A stretch of 64,000 nt of DNA from Corticium candelabrum (taxonomy: Eukaryota; Porifera; Homoscleromorpha; Homosclerophorida; Plakinidae). The notes under the pieces are model-generated. The model saw only the letters and a list, made by a program, of their open reading frames with translations, did not search any database and was not told the origin of the DNA. Positions 27,305 through 41,482 of the stretch are shown one piece after another. Location: NCBI RefSeq assembly GCF_963422355.1, contig NC_085089.1, forward strand, positions 1,501,001 to 1,565,000, given 5' to 3'. A program made the translations under genes and the position numbers. Numbering within the stretch: position 1 is the first letter of the stretch; each line of letters begins with the position of its first letter.

Positions 27305-29735
27305 GCATGTGAATGATAGTGTCGTTCCAAGGTGTTCCTAACACTCTATTTCCTATCACAAGCATCAATCAAGATGTAATCAGAGGGAGAGAAAGAAAGC
27401 ATAAAGATCTGTGGAGTGACTCCAATTTAAGGAAAACGCTTGTCATTTAAGATTCGCTCTGATTACTAGTGGAGATGTTTAAAAAGTATGTATGTATGTA
27501 TGTATGTATCCGGGACCTCTGGGTCAGAAGTTCAAGTACGGGTTGGGCCACAGGCATAATTCCCTTAGGCAAGGAACTCACATGCAATAGCCTCTCTCTA
27601 TGGAGTGTCGTTTCTGTCAAAACAAGTACAGCAAATGCGTAGTGACTGATGGTTATAAGTAGAGTTACTTTTTAGCAAGTGTATGGCGACATAGTGACTG
27701 TTGGCAATGCATAGTGACTGTTAACCTGGGCCCTAGGGGCTCATGTAACAAAAAATGTATGTATCATGTGTGACCGGGAAGTAGACTGTCACCATGGCCA
27801 GGTGAAGAACCATTAGGGTTTGACTGTATTTGAATGGCTGGATTGCACTTCGTGTCGCTACGAATTTTTATCTACTCGGTTGCTTCTCTTCGTGTGGTAG
27901 ACTAGGGTTCAGTAGTATAATGTTTTGTTTCACTAACTCACCTCATCTGTGTGAGTCACAGTGACAATTAAAAATGTATGTATGGATGTATGTAGGATAT
28001 ATTTACTCATGGAAAACTGATCTACCACAGTACCATGCAGTACACCCAGTGTTTTATGTCAAAAGTCGATTTTTGTGACAAACAGTACAGACCTACAAAG
28101 GAACGTTCACAAGATTGTCATATGTCTTGTGCACAAGAATTACTGCTGACTACCGATTTTGCCCATGTGTATAGTAACAGTACAGACATAACAACTGATT
28201 AATTCACTATGTATATGAATTAATTATATTATATTATATTAATTACTTATATTATAATTAGAATTAATACTAAATACTAATTACTTATTATACTCAATAC
28301 TAATTACTTATTATACTCAATACTAATTACTTATTATACTCAACATTTACTAATTACTTATTATACTCAATACTAATTACTTATTATACTCAATACTAAT
28401 TACTTATTATACTCAATACTAATTACTTATTATACTCAATACTAATTACTTATTATACTCAATACTAATTACTTATTATACTCAATACTAATTACTTATT
28501 ATACTCAATACTAATTATTTATTATACTCAATACTAATTACTTATTATACTCAATACTAATTACTTATTATACTCAATACTAATTATTATACTTATCTTA
28601 TATTATTAAATATTAAATCAATTCTTTGATTGGTCATGATATACAGTATGGATGCTAGCTCAAGTATTTCTGCCAATTTCTGCACGTCAGTAACCAACAT
28701 GTGCTTACATATGCCTTGTAGAAAGCATCTTTGATTGCCATGTATTTATGCCATTTTCCAACTTGCAGCTGATCCAATGTTGTCAGGCTATCACCTAAAA
28801 ACAAAGTTGATATACACGGTAAGACAAAGCAGTACCAATCAATCGCACCCCCAATCATGAACATCTTGGATGTTTCTGCAGCAAGTGCCGATACGAGCGA
28901 GTGCTTGTGTTTCAATTCAATCGCACGAGCCAATGTCACTACACATAATTGAACAAACTTATATCAGACTGTAATCACTATACTATATATAAACTTTATT
29001 GAAATTGAAACCATTCCCTCTTACTCCCTAAGACGTGATATATAGGACAGTAGACAAATTTGTCAATTTGGGGAGCACACTTTCTCAAACCCTATTATTG
29101 ATGTGTCTATGTACAGCTAGTGCTGCATTTGGAAATCTTACTAGACGTCTTTGGAACGAACACGGCATAGCTACAAAAGCAAAAGTGTATCTGTCAGTGG
29201 TGATAACCACATTACTCCATGGATGTCAGACCTGAACAGTGTACCAAAGACACATCAAAGTCGATCAGTTCCACATGCACTGTCTTTGTAAGATTGCAAA
29301 CGTGAAATGGCAAGACAAATTGTTCAACACCGAGGTTTTAAAGAAGTGTAATATGTCAGGAATAGAAGTTCTGCTGATAGACTCCCTAAGACAGTGTTTT
29401 ACAGGCAACTAAAGGAAGTGTTTAGACCAGCTGGTAGTCCAAAACTTCGTTTCAAGGACACATTGAAAGCAAACATGAAATCATGTGGCATCACTGTACC
29501 ACACTGGGAAAACGTCACACTTGACAAGACTTTATGGAGATCTTACTGCAAAAACTCGATCAAGTATTTTGAAGATTACAACAAGAGGAAAAAGCGAAAA
29601 ACTGTAGTGTCATCAATGAGTGGCAATTACATCTGTGATATATGTGGCCACTCATGCTCAGCATAAATTGGTTTATGGAGACACAGACAAAGTCGTAATT
29701 GATCTTAGTCGTATCGACTACTCATTCCATCACAA

Positions 29736-29813
<78 letters not shown>

Positions 29814-30667
29814 TACTCATTTGCTCACCTTCTTGAGCCTCAGCTTGACATTGCATAATATAAGCATCCAGAATGCGTACATCAGTGTCGGCTCCCTTAT
29901 CTCCAGTGTCATGGAGTGTCTGCACTTCAGAGTCCTGAAATACACATCAATCGTGTCTACCGTACATCCTCAAACACGATCTACAGCAAACGAATGCTCA
30001 TACTTTCAACAGAGTGAACATCCCTGCGCCTATTCTTAACGTCCGATGCACTTCTTTTGCCTCTTCCATTGAGATTCTGTAAAGACACTGTGAACGCAAA
30101 GAACAACAGACAACGTGTGAAGTATTCTAACTCAGGGTTGGCAGCAAGATGAGCGGCATGTTTCATATGCCACAGAGCTACGTTGACCAGAACGGACACC
30201 AACTCAAACTGAGCATCCATTAGTTCACTGAATATGAAGACAAAACGTAAGTCTCACATCAGCACAGAATTACAGCATTACTGTAAGATGTCAGGGATAC
30301 AAGAGGTGTGAAACACTAGGGTACACAGTACTGTAGTACCGGCAGGTCAAGTGACATACGACCGACTGGACGACTCGCTCCGCCTAATGCATACCACGTG
30401 ACCAAATCAATAATGAAAAACTTATTTTTGTAAGCATGAATCGGACTGTTGTGGTAAAATTCTCACATCACACATAATATTTCCAACATTTAAAAATTCA
30501 ATTAACAATAAAAAATTAATATTAATATATTTCATTGTGCTAGAACCTTGAATCTTTAGTGCAGCATCCAATTATTAATTGTTGCTGAGCATAGCGAGGA
30601 TTCTAATCCGGGTCCCACAACAGAAAGAGGCGTGGTCCTATATGGCTCCACCGAACTCTTGGTATAT

Positions 30668-30737
<70 letters not shown>

Positions 30738-31745
30738 ATTATAAGACCTACTTCAAAAAATCGTTTCCGTGTCCGACTACAGATCAGTATAGGAACGATT
30801 CGTGCAAGTGACCAAACAGTGAAGAAAAAGCCACACGAAGTTTTGTCGCCCCATCGTATTGTATCGTAGCTAGGGATTGTGTGTACTTGACAACCAAGAA
30901 ACACCTTCAAGAGCTGAATGCCACCTACAGTCAACTATTCACACGTCCCATACTACAGTAGGATCCTTTACTACACTGTGCTGTATCTAACACTGTTGAT
31001 AGTCAACGTTTGTCAGTAAATACCATACCACTGTCGTTACAACAGAACTGAGTGCATACTTATACCATACAATTGATCACGAAATGACGACTACTGTACC
31101 TGCCAGGTCTTACGTAATCTAAATTACTAGGAAGTTTGCATGTGTACTTCCAGGGTTTCAACAAATACGTATTGTCTAGCTAGGAGGCAGCTAGGAGGCA
31201 GCGTTTCAGTAGACGATCAGAAAACTCTGTTGGACGTGTTACTCACCAATGCAAGGCGCCTACGGATACCATAAACTAAAATGTTTTAAAAAGTTTTAAT
31301 AAAAAGTTTTAATAAAAAGTTTTAATTATGAGATTTTCTATGTATGGAGCTTCTCGATTTCATGTGTTCTCTCACCTAACTTTTTTTCCTTGTACTGTAT
31401 TTGTCCATCGGAATACAACCAAATGACGCACACCTTCTTCTCGTCCGGACTCCTCCACACTGCCCTGAATGATACCACGCAAAGTGCTCAAATACTCCGT
31501 TGTAAACGTCGTCACGTCGGCCAATTCCGACTCTGGCGTCCTAATGAGTTCTAACAGCTTCCTACGTTTCCCTTTCAAGTCTCTAAACACAGAAGTGAGG
31601 CAGTCTGGGATATTGATGATACCTCTAATGGGGTCCCTCACGCTAAAAGTTTTGAGGCATCTGAGTTTGTAGTTCCTGACCGATAGACATCGAAGTTGAC
31701 GGATGACGTGGCTTTGAGAGGATTTCTGTGGAACCAGTGTGCCAT
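26202..31745 (-). CDS. BROX: BRO1 domain-containing protein BROX
   Basis: ESCRT-III (CHMP4)-binding Bro1-domain protein. Twelve minus-strand exons: 31642-31745, 31376-31582, 30132-30227, 30004-30076, 29829-29934, 28849-28938, 28709-28794, 26975-27056, 26909-26926, 26689-26830, 26468-26630, 26202-26303; 422 residues (human 411), all in phase. Seen: [103 protein letters not shown] and ENGFIYFHKVP. The C-terminus SGCVVS is a CAAX box, matching the prenylated tail of BROX. Intron 1 is only 59 nt. Exon 9 is an 18-nt microexon. Introns hold a LINE fragment, SINE-like sequence, a 23-bp minisatellite and (TG)n tracts. It diverges from calmodulin. Confidence 0.94.
27245..27292. repeat. (TG)n in BROX intron 7
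   Basis: About 48 bp of TG followed by a GCGCGCGC run. Confidence 0.93.
27508..27620. mobile_element. SINE-like repeat, diverged copy
   Basis: Carries CAGAAGTTCAAGTACGGG (B-box-like) followed by GGCATAATTCCCTTAGGCAA and GGAACTCAC. The same succession occurs at 42440-42700. A preceding (TATG)n run is at about 27486-27508. It lies in BROX intron 7. Confidence 0.55.
27771..27969. repeat. Dispersed repeat of about 200 bp (copy A)
   Basis: Collinear with 37440-37656. Shared blocks include TGACCGGG, GAAGAACCATTAGGGTTTGA, TGGCTGGATTGCACTTCGTG and the terminal GAGTCACAGTGACAATT. It lies in BROX intron 7. Confidence 0.85.
28275..28590. repeat. 23-bp minisatellite in BROX intron 7
   Basis: About 13 near-identical copies of a 23-bp unit built from ACTAATTACTTATTATACTC plus AAT. 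One copy is expanded to 27 bp (CAACATTTACTAATT). Almost no divergence between units, so recent amplification is likely. Confidence 0.95.
29030..29735 (+). mobile_element. LINE C-terminal fragment, antisense in BROX intron 5
   Basis: Degraded frames give [81 protein letters not shown] and a terminal zinc knuckle [10 protein letters not shown]. These are the RT C-terminal and post-RT blocks of a common non-LTR family. Several stops and a frameshift break it. Its 3' end is followed directly by (CA)n (29737-29811). Confidence 0.82.
29737..29811. repeat. (CA)n after the LINE fragment
   Basis: About 75 bp of CA, ending 17 bp before the BROX exon 5 boundary. Confidence 0.95.
30669..30736. repeat. 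(TG)n in BROX intron 2
   Basis: About 68 bp of uninterrupted TG. Confidence 0.95.
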
Positions 31746-31917
31746 GTCGTCAGATCGGATGGGCGTGACTCGAATCACGTGAGCTGTCTGCAGCATTGCG
31801 CGCGCAACGACGCATAGTTGCGCGCGCATCGACGCATTGCGGACTGCAAATTCGAGTAAAAAGGCGGCGACGTGCGAGTTGTGAACGTATTCGTGGGCTT
31901 ACGCGAGAAGAGACGCA
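31746..31917. promoter_or_regulatory. Divergent promoter between BROX (-) and calmodulin (+), with 22-bp tandem repeat
   Basis: 172 bp separate the two start codons. Two adjacent 22-bp direct repeats lie at 31796-31817 and 31818-31839, each starting TTGCGCGCGCA and followed by CGACGCAT, and differing at only two or three positions. An E-box-like AATCACGTGAG is at about 31772. The repeats are GC-rich in an AT-rich genome and are good candidates for shared regulatory sites. No TATA box seen. Confidence 0.6.
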
Positions 31918-32742
<825 letters not shown>

Positions 32743-34110
32743 AGGAATTAGATAGTGAACTTTGTGGTGTATATGTAATGACAGTTGGTGTACTGGAACT
32801 AGCTGTAGGGATCTTGAAATTATGGTGTGATTCACTATGAAATCATAATGCGTGATGATGTTACAGACTACTTACAATCTCTTACCCAAACGAGTATAGT
32901 CTGTAGCAGCGCACTGGCTGTTTTGCCCTTAGAATAGAGAGAACACCAAATGAGCAGCTGTAGTGCTTTTGATGGGGTGAGTTGTGCCACCTGTTGTTGC
33001 ACTCCTTTGCCCACAGTAGGTGCTTGTTCAGAATAAGGATTCTCAACAGGATGGAGACAACTAAGTAAATAAATTGCTACAGCTTTAATACTGGAATCCC
33101 TAGTAGGCTCTGGATTCTTGTATGCATCTGTTTGTATTGCGCCTACTTGAGTTTCCATGTTGTGCAGCATTTGCTAGCAAACGTTCCAGTGGCGAGTGTT
33201 TATAGTAGATTGTGTGAATTGGTGTCATGGACTGTATCCTTGTCATGCAATTAGTGTGGTAAAGAGGGATGATGTACGTGGTATGTCGTCATAATGTGGG
33301 AATTCCTTGGTATCTAGACTTCCATCACTTCCAAATATCTAACCAAAATCATTTAGCTAATCAGTTTAGAGTTGCTTGGCTGCATCTAGAAATTGTCTTC
33401 GAAATGAGAAAATATCGTCTCACAATACACCTCTAGGGCATTGTGTGTAAATGATATTGACAGCCTTACAGGGGGTCCAATTTGATAGTATGCATGTACA
33501 TGGCATCTCATTTCAGTACATCTGGTAATACAGTATGTATGCAACACGTGCTTCCTACTATTTCCCATAAAACAACAAACTGTATTAAATATTAAATACA
33601 GATTTGATACATTGTGTATACTGGAACCATTTAATTAAACACGATACTATGTGATGGTATGTCCACCGCTTTCTGTGATGACTTATTCAAGGATAGTATT
33701 AGTGTCGTGCACAAGGGCTGTGCAAGAGACTAGAATAATATGTATAATACACATAATATAAGAATAATATGTCTAGTACATATAATCTAGGGATAATATG
33801 TTTATCTATAGACACACACAGTGACGTCGACACTATGACAACTTCTCGGGATTCGTATGTACACTGACAACTAAAACAATTCAAAACGTCCGATCCGTAT
33901 CTGTTGCATGAGTAATAAGACCTACTTTGTCATTAATAATAAAATCTCTCAGTGACGAAAGCTTTGCAAAATCTCGCACATTGTGCACTCCAATGGTGTG
34001 AATACACGAACACCACGGAGTGCTCTTTGCCTGGAACTCCGAGGTCTCTCATCCGGGCTATTGTCACTAGGTTCCTGTTCTTGTTCTCATTCGTTGCTGA
34101 TCGTTGAGAA
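32743..34110. other. Intergenic between calmodulin and its first paralogue
   Basis: 1.37 kb. A 100-residue minus-strand frame (32868-33170) has no recognisable domain and no splice context. A 33-bp palindromic mini-element is at 33700-33732. Otherwise nothing seen. Confidence 0.55.
33700..33732. mobile_element. 33-bp palindromic mini-element with TAGTCTC-type termini
   Basis: Begins TAGTGTCGTGCACA and ends TGTGCAAGAGACTA, which are near-perfect reverse complements. Flanked by GGATAGTAT (33691-33699) and GAATAATAT (33733-33741), a 9-bp duplication with two differences. It is the shortest of three related elements (see 41824-41888 and 49361-49443). Confidence 0.6.
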
Positions 34111-37439
<3,329 letters not shown>

Positions 37440-37453
<14 letters not shown>

Positions 37454-37656
37454 TCTGTCACGATGGCTATGATGGTCGGCTGAAGAACCATTAGGGTTTG
37501 ACTGTATTGAATGGCTGGATTGCACTTCGTGTCGCTATGAATTTTCTCGGTTGCTTCTCGTGTGGTAGACTAACAGGTCTCAGTAGCATAACATTTCGCT
37601 TAGCTAACGCACCACTTGGTGCCTGCACCTCATGGATATGAGTCACAGTGACAATT
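37440..37656. repeat. Dispersed repeat of about 200 bp (copy B), overlapping a stop codon
   Basis: Matches 27771-27969. It begins TGACCGGGCAGTAG, which encodes the last residues and stop of calmodulin-like 1, and ends GAGTCACAGTGACAATT. Confidence 0.85.
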
Positions 37657-38234
37657 CAATTGTCACTGTTCTGTGTCTCTCTGACTGGTTCACCCAACCC
37701 TTGACCACACTCCCTTGACTCGATGACGTCACCACTAGTATGTAAACACGTTTCTATCGTTTTTATTCAATCCCTACATCTCTCCTCGTTTTCAATGTCG
37801 TTTTCATAGAAACTGTTTTAATTCTAGTTTAATTTTCATTGTTCAGTGTCTGTGACTGCCCATTCTTTCACCATCTTTTCTGTACACTTGTGATGCGGCA
37901 AGGGTCAACGTGTTTTACAAAGAAAAGAGGGAATCCACGTAGTAATAAACACACAAGGCATCCAAATATTAGTTTTGTTGTCTGATAAAAGTTCAGTGTA
38001 TCTTCGTTACCCCGGGAGACTAAAAACTGTTAGAAAAAAAATTAGAAAAACAGTTGTGTGCTAACGCGGTAAATGCGTTGCGGTGGGTGTTTGCCCTCTG
38101 ACATCTGACATGGTAATTATTACACACTCTACGTGATGCGTTTGCTTCTAATCCACACTTTACGTGATGCGTCTGACCTTTCCCTTTTGCTCTCCTTTTT
38201 GATATCAAGGCTCAGAGAAGCGTCTGTCCGAACA
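37657..38234. other. Intergenic between calmodulin-like 1 and 2
   Basis: No gene seen. A short direct repeat around TACGTGATGCGT occurs at about 38130-38170. The inverted pair CAGTGACAATTC/AATTGTCACTG sits at about 37645-37670. Confidence 0.5.
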
Positions 38235-41038
38235 ATGGTATGGCAGCTGGAAACGCTGTCTTTCGTGCTTTTCTTTGTGTATTGTAATTGTCGTTTGTCT
38301 AGGACTCCTCTCTGGGTACGCTACAGGGACATTTGACTGAAAAACAAATTGCTGGTATGTACATGATAGCCATCTGTAGGAAAGTAAATTTTCTTGGAAA
38401 GTAGTGTTCGTGAATGATACCAACAGAGGGTAATGCTATGATAATAATAGTCATTCGTTCGTTCGCTACAGACTAATCCATGAGGTTGTAGGGTAGATGT
38501 AGCCCGGATGTCGACGGTAATGCATTTCCTGTACAGATTGCAAAGAGGCTTTCAACTTGATTGACGAGGACGGCAGTGGATCGATTTCGCTTAGAAACTT
38601 GAAGGGTCTTTTCTGCGCTTTGGGACAGAAAACAAGCGACCGAGAGCTGCAAAAGTTGATGGAAAGTGTTGACACTGACGGTGAGCAAAATGACTTGTGT
38701 AATCCGGGAAACTAAGCCTTGCTATATACAGTGTACTGTAGTAGCAACTTGGAAACGTTAGATTGTATTGTTAACGGTAGGGTATGAGGTTTTTGAACCA
38801 ATTTTCTCTTTTCTGTTGTGGAATGTTGCACATTGAGTAGTAAACTTGATACTCTAAACAGAGTTATGCTTATTCTATTTCACTTAGTGAATACTGTACG
38901 TGCTGTTTGTGGTAATTAGTTATTCATTTCATTAGTTATTCATTTCATTAGTTATTCATTTCATTAGTCATTCATTTCATTAATTAATTATTAAGAAAAC
39001 CTAGCTAAAATGTAGCCTCGCCAGTGATGATGGTAGCGCATCCGGGGCTGCAATCCACACTGCGTCTGGGGCGAGGCTACGTTTTAGCTAGGTTTTCTTA
39101 ATAATTAATGAAATGAATGACTAATGAAATGAATAACTAATTATCACAAACAGCACGTAGTGTTCACTAAAGCGGTGATGGAAGCGCATTTGGGGCTGCA
39201 ATCCACACTGCGTCTGGGGCGAGGCTAGCTAAAATGCCCGCACCTGTAGACCACACTACAATAAATAATCAATATCCGTGTTTTTCTTGGAGCTGTGGGT
39301 CTCAAACTATTTTTTATTGTCTTTAAGGTAAGTGGTTTACTGATTGACTTGTCAGGAGGTAAAACATCTGCTTGCAGAATGATTATGTCAAGTGTAGTTT
39401 AGACACCTGAGCATGCCCAGTAAATAGAAAAGATAATTTGCAACTTGTGTATACTTACTACAGTAGGATGTCACTTATCTGAACACTGTTCCCTGACCTG
39501 TTCATAACTTTGAATAGTTTGGATCAGTGACCCTACTTGCCACACACACATAAAAGGTCTGGGGGTACTCAAACTATGCAGTTTTTTTAGTGCAATAGTT
39601 GTCCTACAGCTGAGTGGGGAATGTCTGCAATTTGTCCTTCGTTTTCATGATGTCACATACGCACACGCGTGCACACACACACACACACACACACAGTCGA
39701 TTTTACAATTCCACTGTCTTCAATACGAAAGTAGCTGCAGCTGTTTTTCTACATTGTCATATCACGGGTGAGAACTACATGTGTACTCTAATGCTCATAC
39801 ACATTACCATTTTGTGCTCACAAAGCTACATGAGTCTGAAGCACAATTCGTCCGGTAGACCAATGGGTTCAGTTAATTAACTGGTGTTCAGATAAGTGAC
39901 ATCCTACTGTATCTCGAGTATACTGTATCAAAGTGTCAACTGATAGATTTCAATAGATTTCGATGTTGTGAATACAGGAATGTAAAGTGGCAATATCTGT
40001 ATACCGTATTTCTTTCATTAAGAACTTTGAGTTACTATTTTTCGGTCACTTGAGACCCTGAGCTACTAGTCAAGCATGGGTTTCTATTTTTCAACCATTT
40101 TAAAGAACAAACGAGCACCAGTTTAATGCATCTGTCAATGCAAGATACAGATCTATTTACCAATGTTGAATGTTTTGTCTGTCCAATGTCTACTTGAGAG
40201 GTACTACTCGAAAGGATGTTTTTTCTGCTTCCAATACAGCGTCTTGTTTCCACTCCAAAGTGAACATTTTCTTGCATGATGCCATTATTGAGAGTTTCTA
40301 GGACATGCCGTAGCCTCGGAGCTTTGACCATACTGTGGGTTACAATTCGAGCATGAGCTACTATTTTTTCAATCACTTTAGACCCTGGGTTACTATTTGA
40401 GCATGAGTTTTTAATTGAAGAAATACGGTCTGCTACTTGAGAGGATTACTGCTATTAATAATATTGGTAAAACTTATTTTCAGAATAGAGCAATTTGATT
40501 GTCTACTAGTGTGCCTTGATATTTTAGCAGCAATTATATATTATTATTAAATGTGTACAGTATGAACTACATGTATATCAAGCAATTGGCTTATGCTTTG
40601 TAATCATTTGTATAGGATCTGGACAGATAGAGTTTTCTGAGTTCTTGACAATGATGGCTATGAAGGGGAGCAGTTCGCAGGAGGACGAGGAACTGCAAAA
40701 GGCATTTAAAGAATTTGATAAAAATGGCGACGGTTTCATATCTCGTGAAGAGTTGAAGGAAGTGATGCATAGTGTAGGCGACATGCTGACTGACGACGAG
40801 TTAGATCAAATGATCAAGTCAGCTGATATGGACAGAGATGGCCAAGTAGATTATAGAGGTAAGACATTTGGATGGTGTGGTTGTATATGTGTAGCATCAG
40901 ACTAACGTGCATGCAGAGACGGATGTTTAGGTAGACTAAATAGTTTATTTTAGTTAACAACTCATTCACTTTGGTCGCTCTAGTATTGTATGTATCTTGT
41001 TTTGTTTAGAGTTTGCTCGAATGATGAAGCAGTCGTGA
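38235..41038 (+). CDS. Calmodulin-like protein 2 (tandem paralogue)
   Basis: Third member of the tandem array. Exons 38235-38237 (ATG alone), 38327-38354, 38537-38680, 40616-40858, 41010-41038; 148 residues. A second acceptor (tttgtctag at 38302) would start exon 2 at 38303 and add eight in-frame residues (DSSLGTLQ). Seen: GHLTEKQIADCKEAFNLI and the loops DEDGSGSISLRN, DTDGSGQIEFSE, DKNGDGFISREE and DMDRDGQVDYRE, then EFARMMKQS. Loop 1 has Asn in place of the bidentate Glu at position 12, so site 1 is probably unable to bind calcium normally. Loop 4 has Arg at position 4. Intron 3 (1.9 kb) is packed with foldback elements and MITEs. Confidence 0.92.
38884..39236. mobile_element. Large foldback element with nested palindromic loop and partial duplicate
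   Basis: The left arm starts TTAGTGAATACTGTACGTGC (38884). The right arm ends with its near reverse complement GCACGTAGTGTTCACTAA (39170). The arms contain repeated GTTATTCATTTCATTA units. The loop (39013-39079) is itself palindromic, TAGCCTCGCC to GGCGAGGCTA. A second copy of the loop sequence (GGGGCTGCAATCCACACTGC) follows the right arm at 39171-39236. Confidence 0.8.
39461..39909. mobile_element. MITE with 26-bp perfect TIRs and TA duplication
   Basis: Starts CAGTAGGATGTCACTTATCT and ends with the exact reverse complement; identity continues for 26 bp. Flanked by TA on both sides (39459-39460, 39910-39911). 449 bp, no transposase. A Tc1/mariner/pogo-superfamily origin is likely. A (CA)n run sits inside (39673-39694). 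Confidence 0.88.
40003..40429. mobile_element. MITE with ACCGTATTTCTT termini
   Basis: The left end ACCGTATTTCTTTCATTAA is mirrored by the right end, whose reverse complement begins ACCGTATTTCTTCAATTAA. Internal GAGTTACTATTTTTC/GGTTACTATTTGAG blocks are also repeated. No clear target duplication. Confidence 0.6.
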
Positions 41039-41482
41039 GTGTAATTGTACTTTCTATGGACTACATGTCGTGTGTATTTCAGCTGACACGTTTTCAGTAT
41101 TTTACATCTTCTTGCTTTGACAATTATTGAATTTGATCATTTGCATTTAGGAATTATTGTTAAGCTAGTTGACTTAATGATACTGTAAAATTCTTGCCAC
41201 TGTGTGGTTAAACTTTTAGTTCACTGACGTTATATCTTTAGTTCCATTCCATACGACAAGAGACAATGTGGTGAGAGGGTTCGGGTTTGTTTGCTATATA
41301 TTGAAGGTGCATTTCCAAAGAGGTATCTGGTGATTATGGTGGCAGCATTATACATTCTAACGTACCATAGATGATCGCATTTACTGGTAAGTGCTTGGAA
41401 TTCACTCCAATGTACGTACGCGCATATCCGAGCTCCGAGGCTACAACCTTTACGCGGTAACTGAGAAACCCGGATAACTGAA
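41039..41482. other. Intergenic between calmodulin-like 2 and PARP1
   Basis: 444 bp. No gene or repeat recognised. It must contain the PARP1 promoter; no TATA box near the PARP1 start. Confidence 0.5.

Noticed and set aside
31242-31256. Extra 13-nt exon candidate in BROX between exons 2 and 3
   Set aside because: Exon 2 (ending AG) joins directly to exon 3 (starting T) in phase and aligns to the family without an insertion; the 13-nt candidate breaks the frame.
32868-33170. 100-codon minus-strand frame between calmodulin and its first paralogue
   Set aside because: No recognisable domain, no homologous neighbour exons and no promoter signal; kept only as intergenic.
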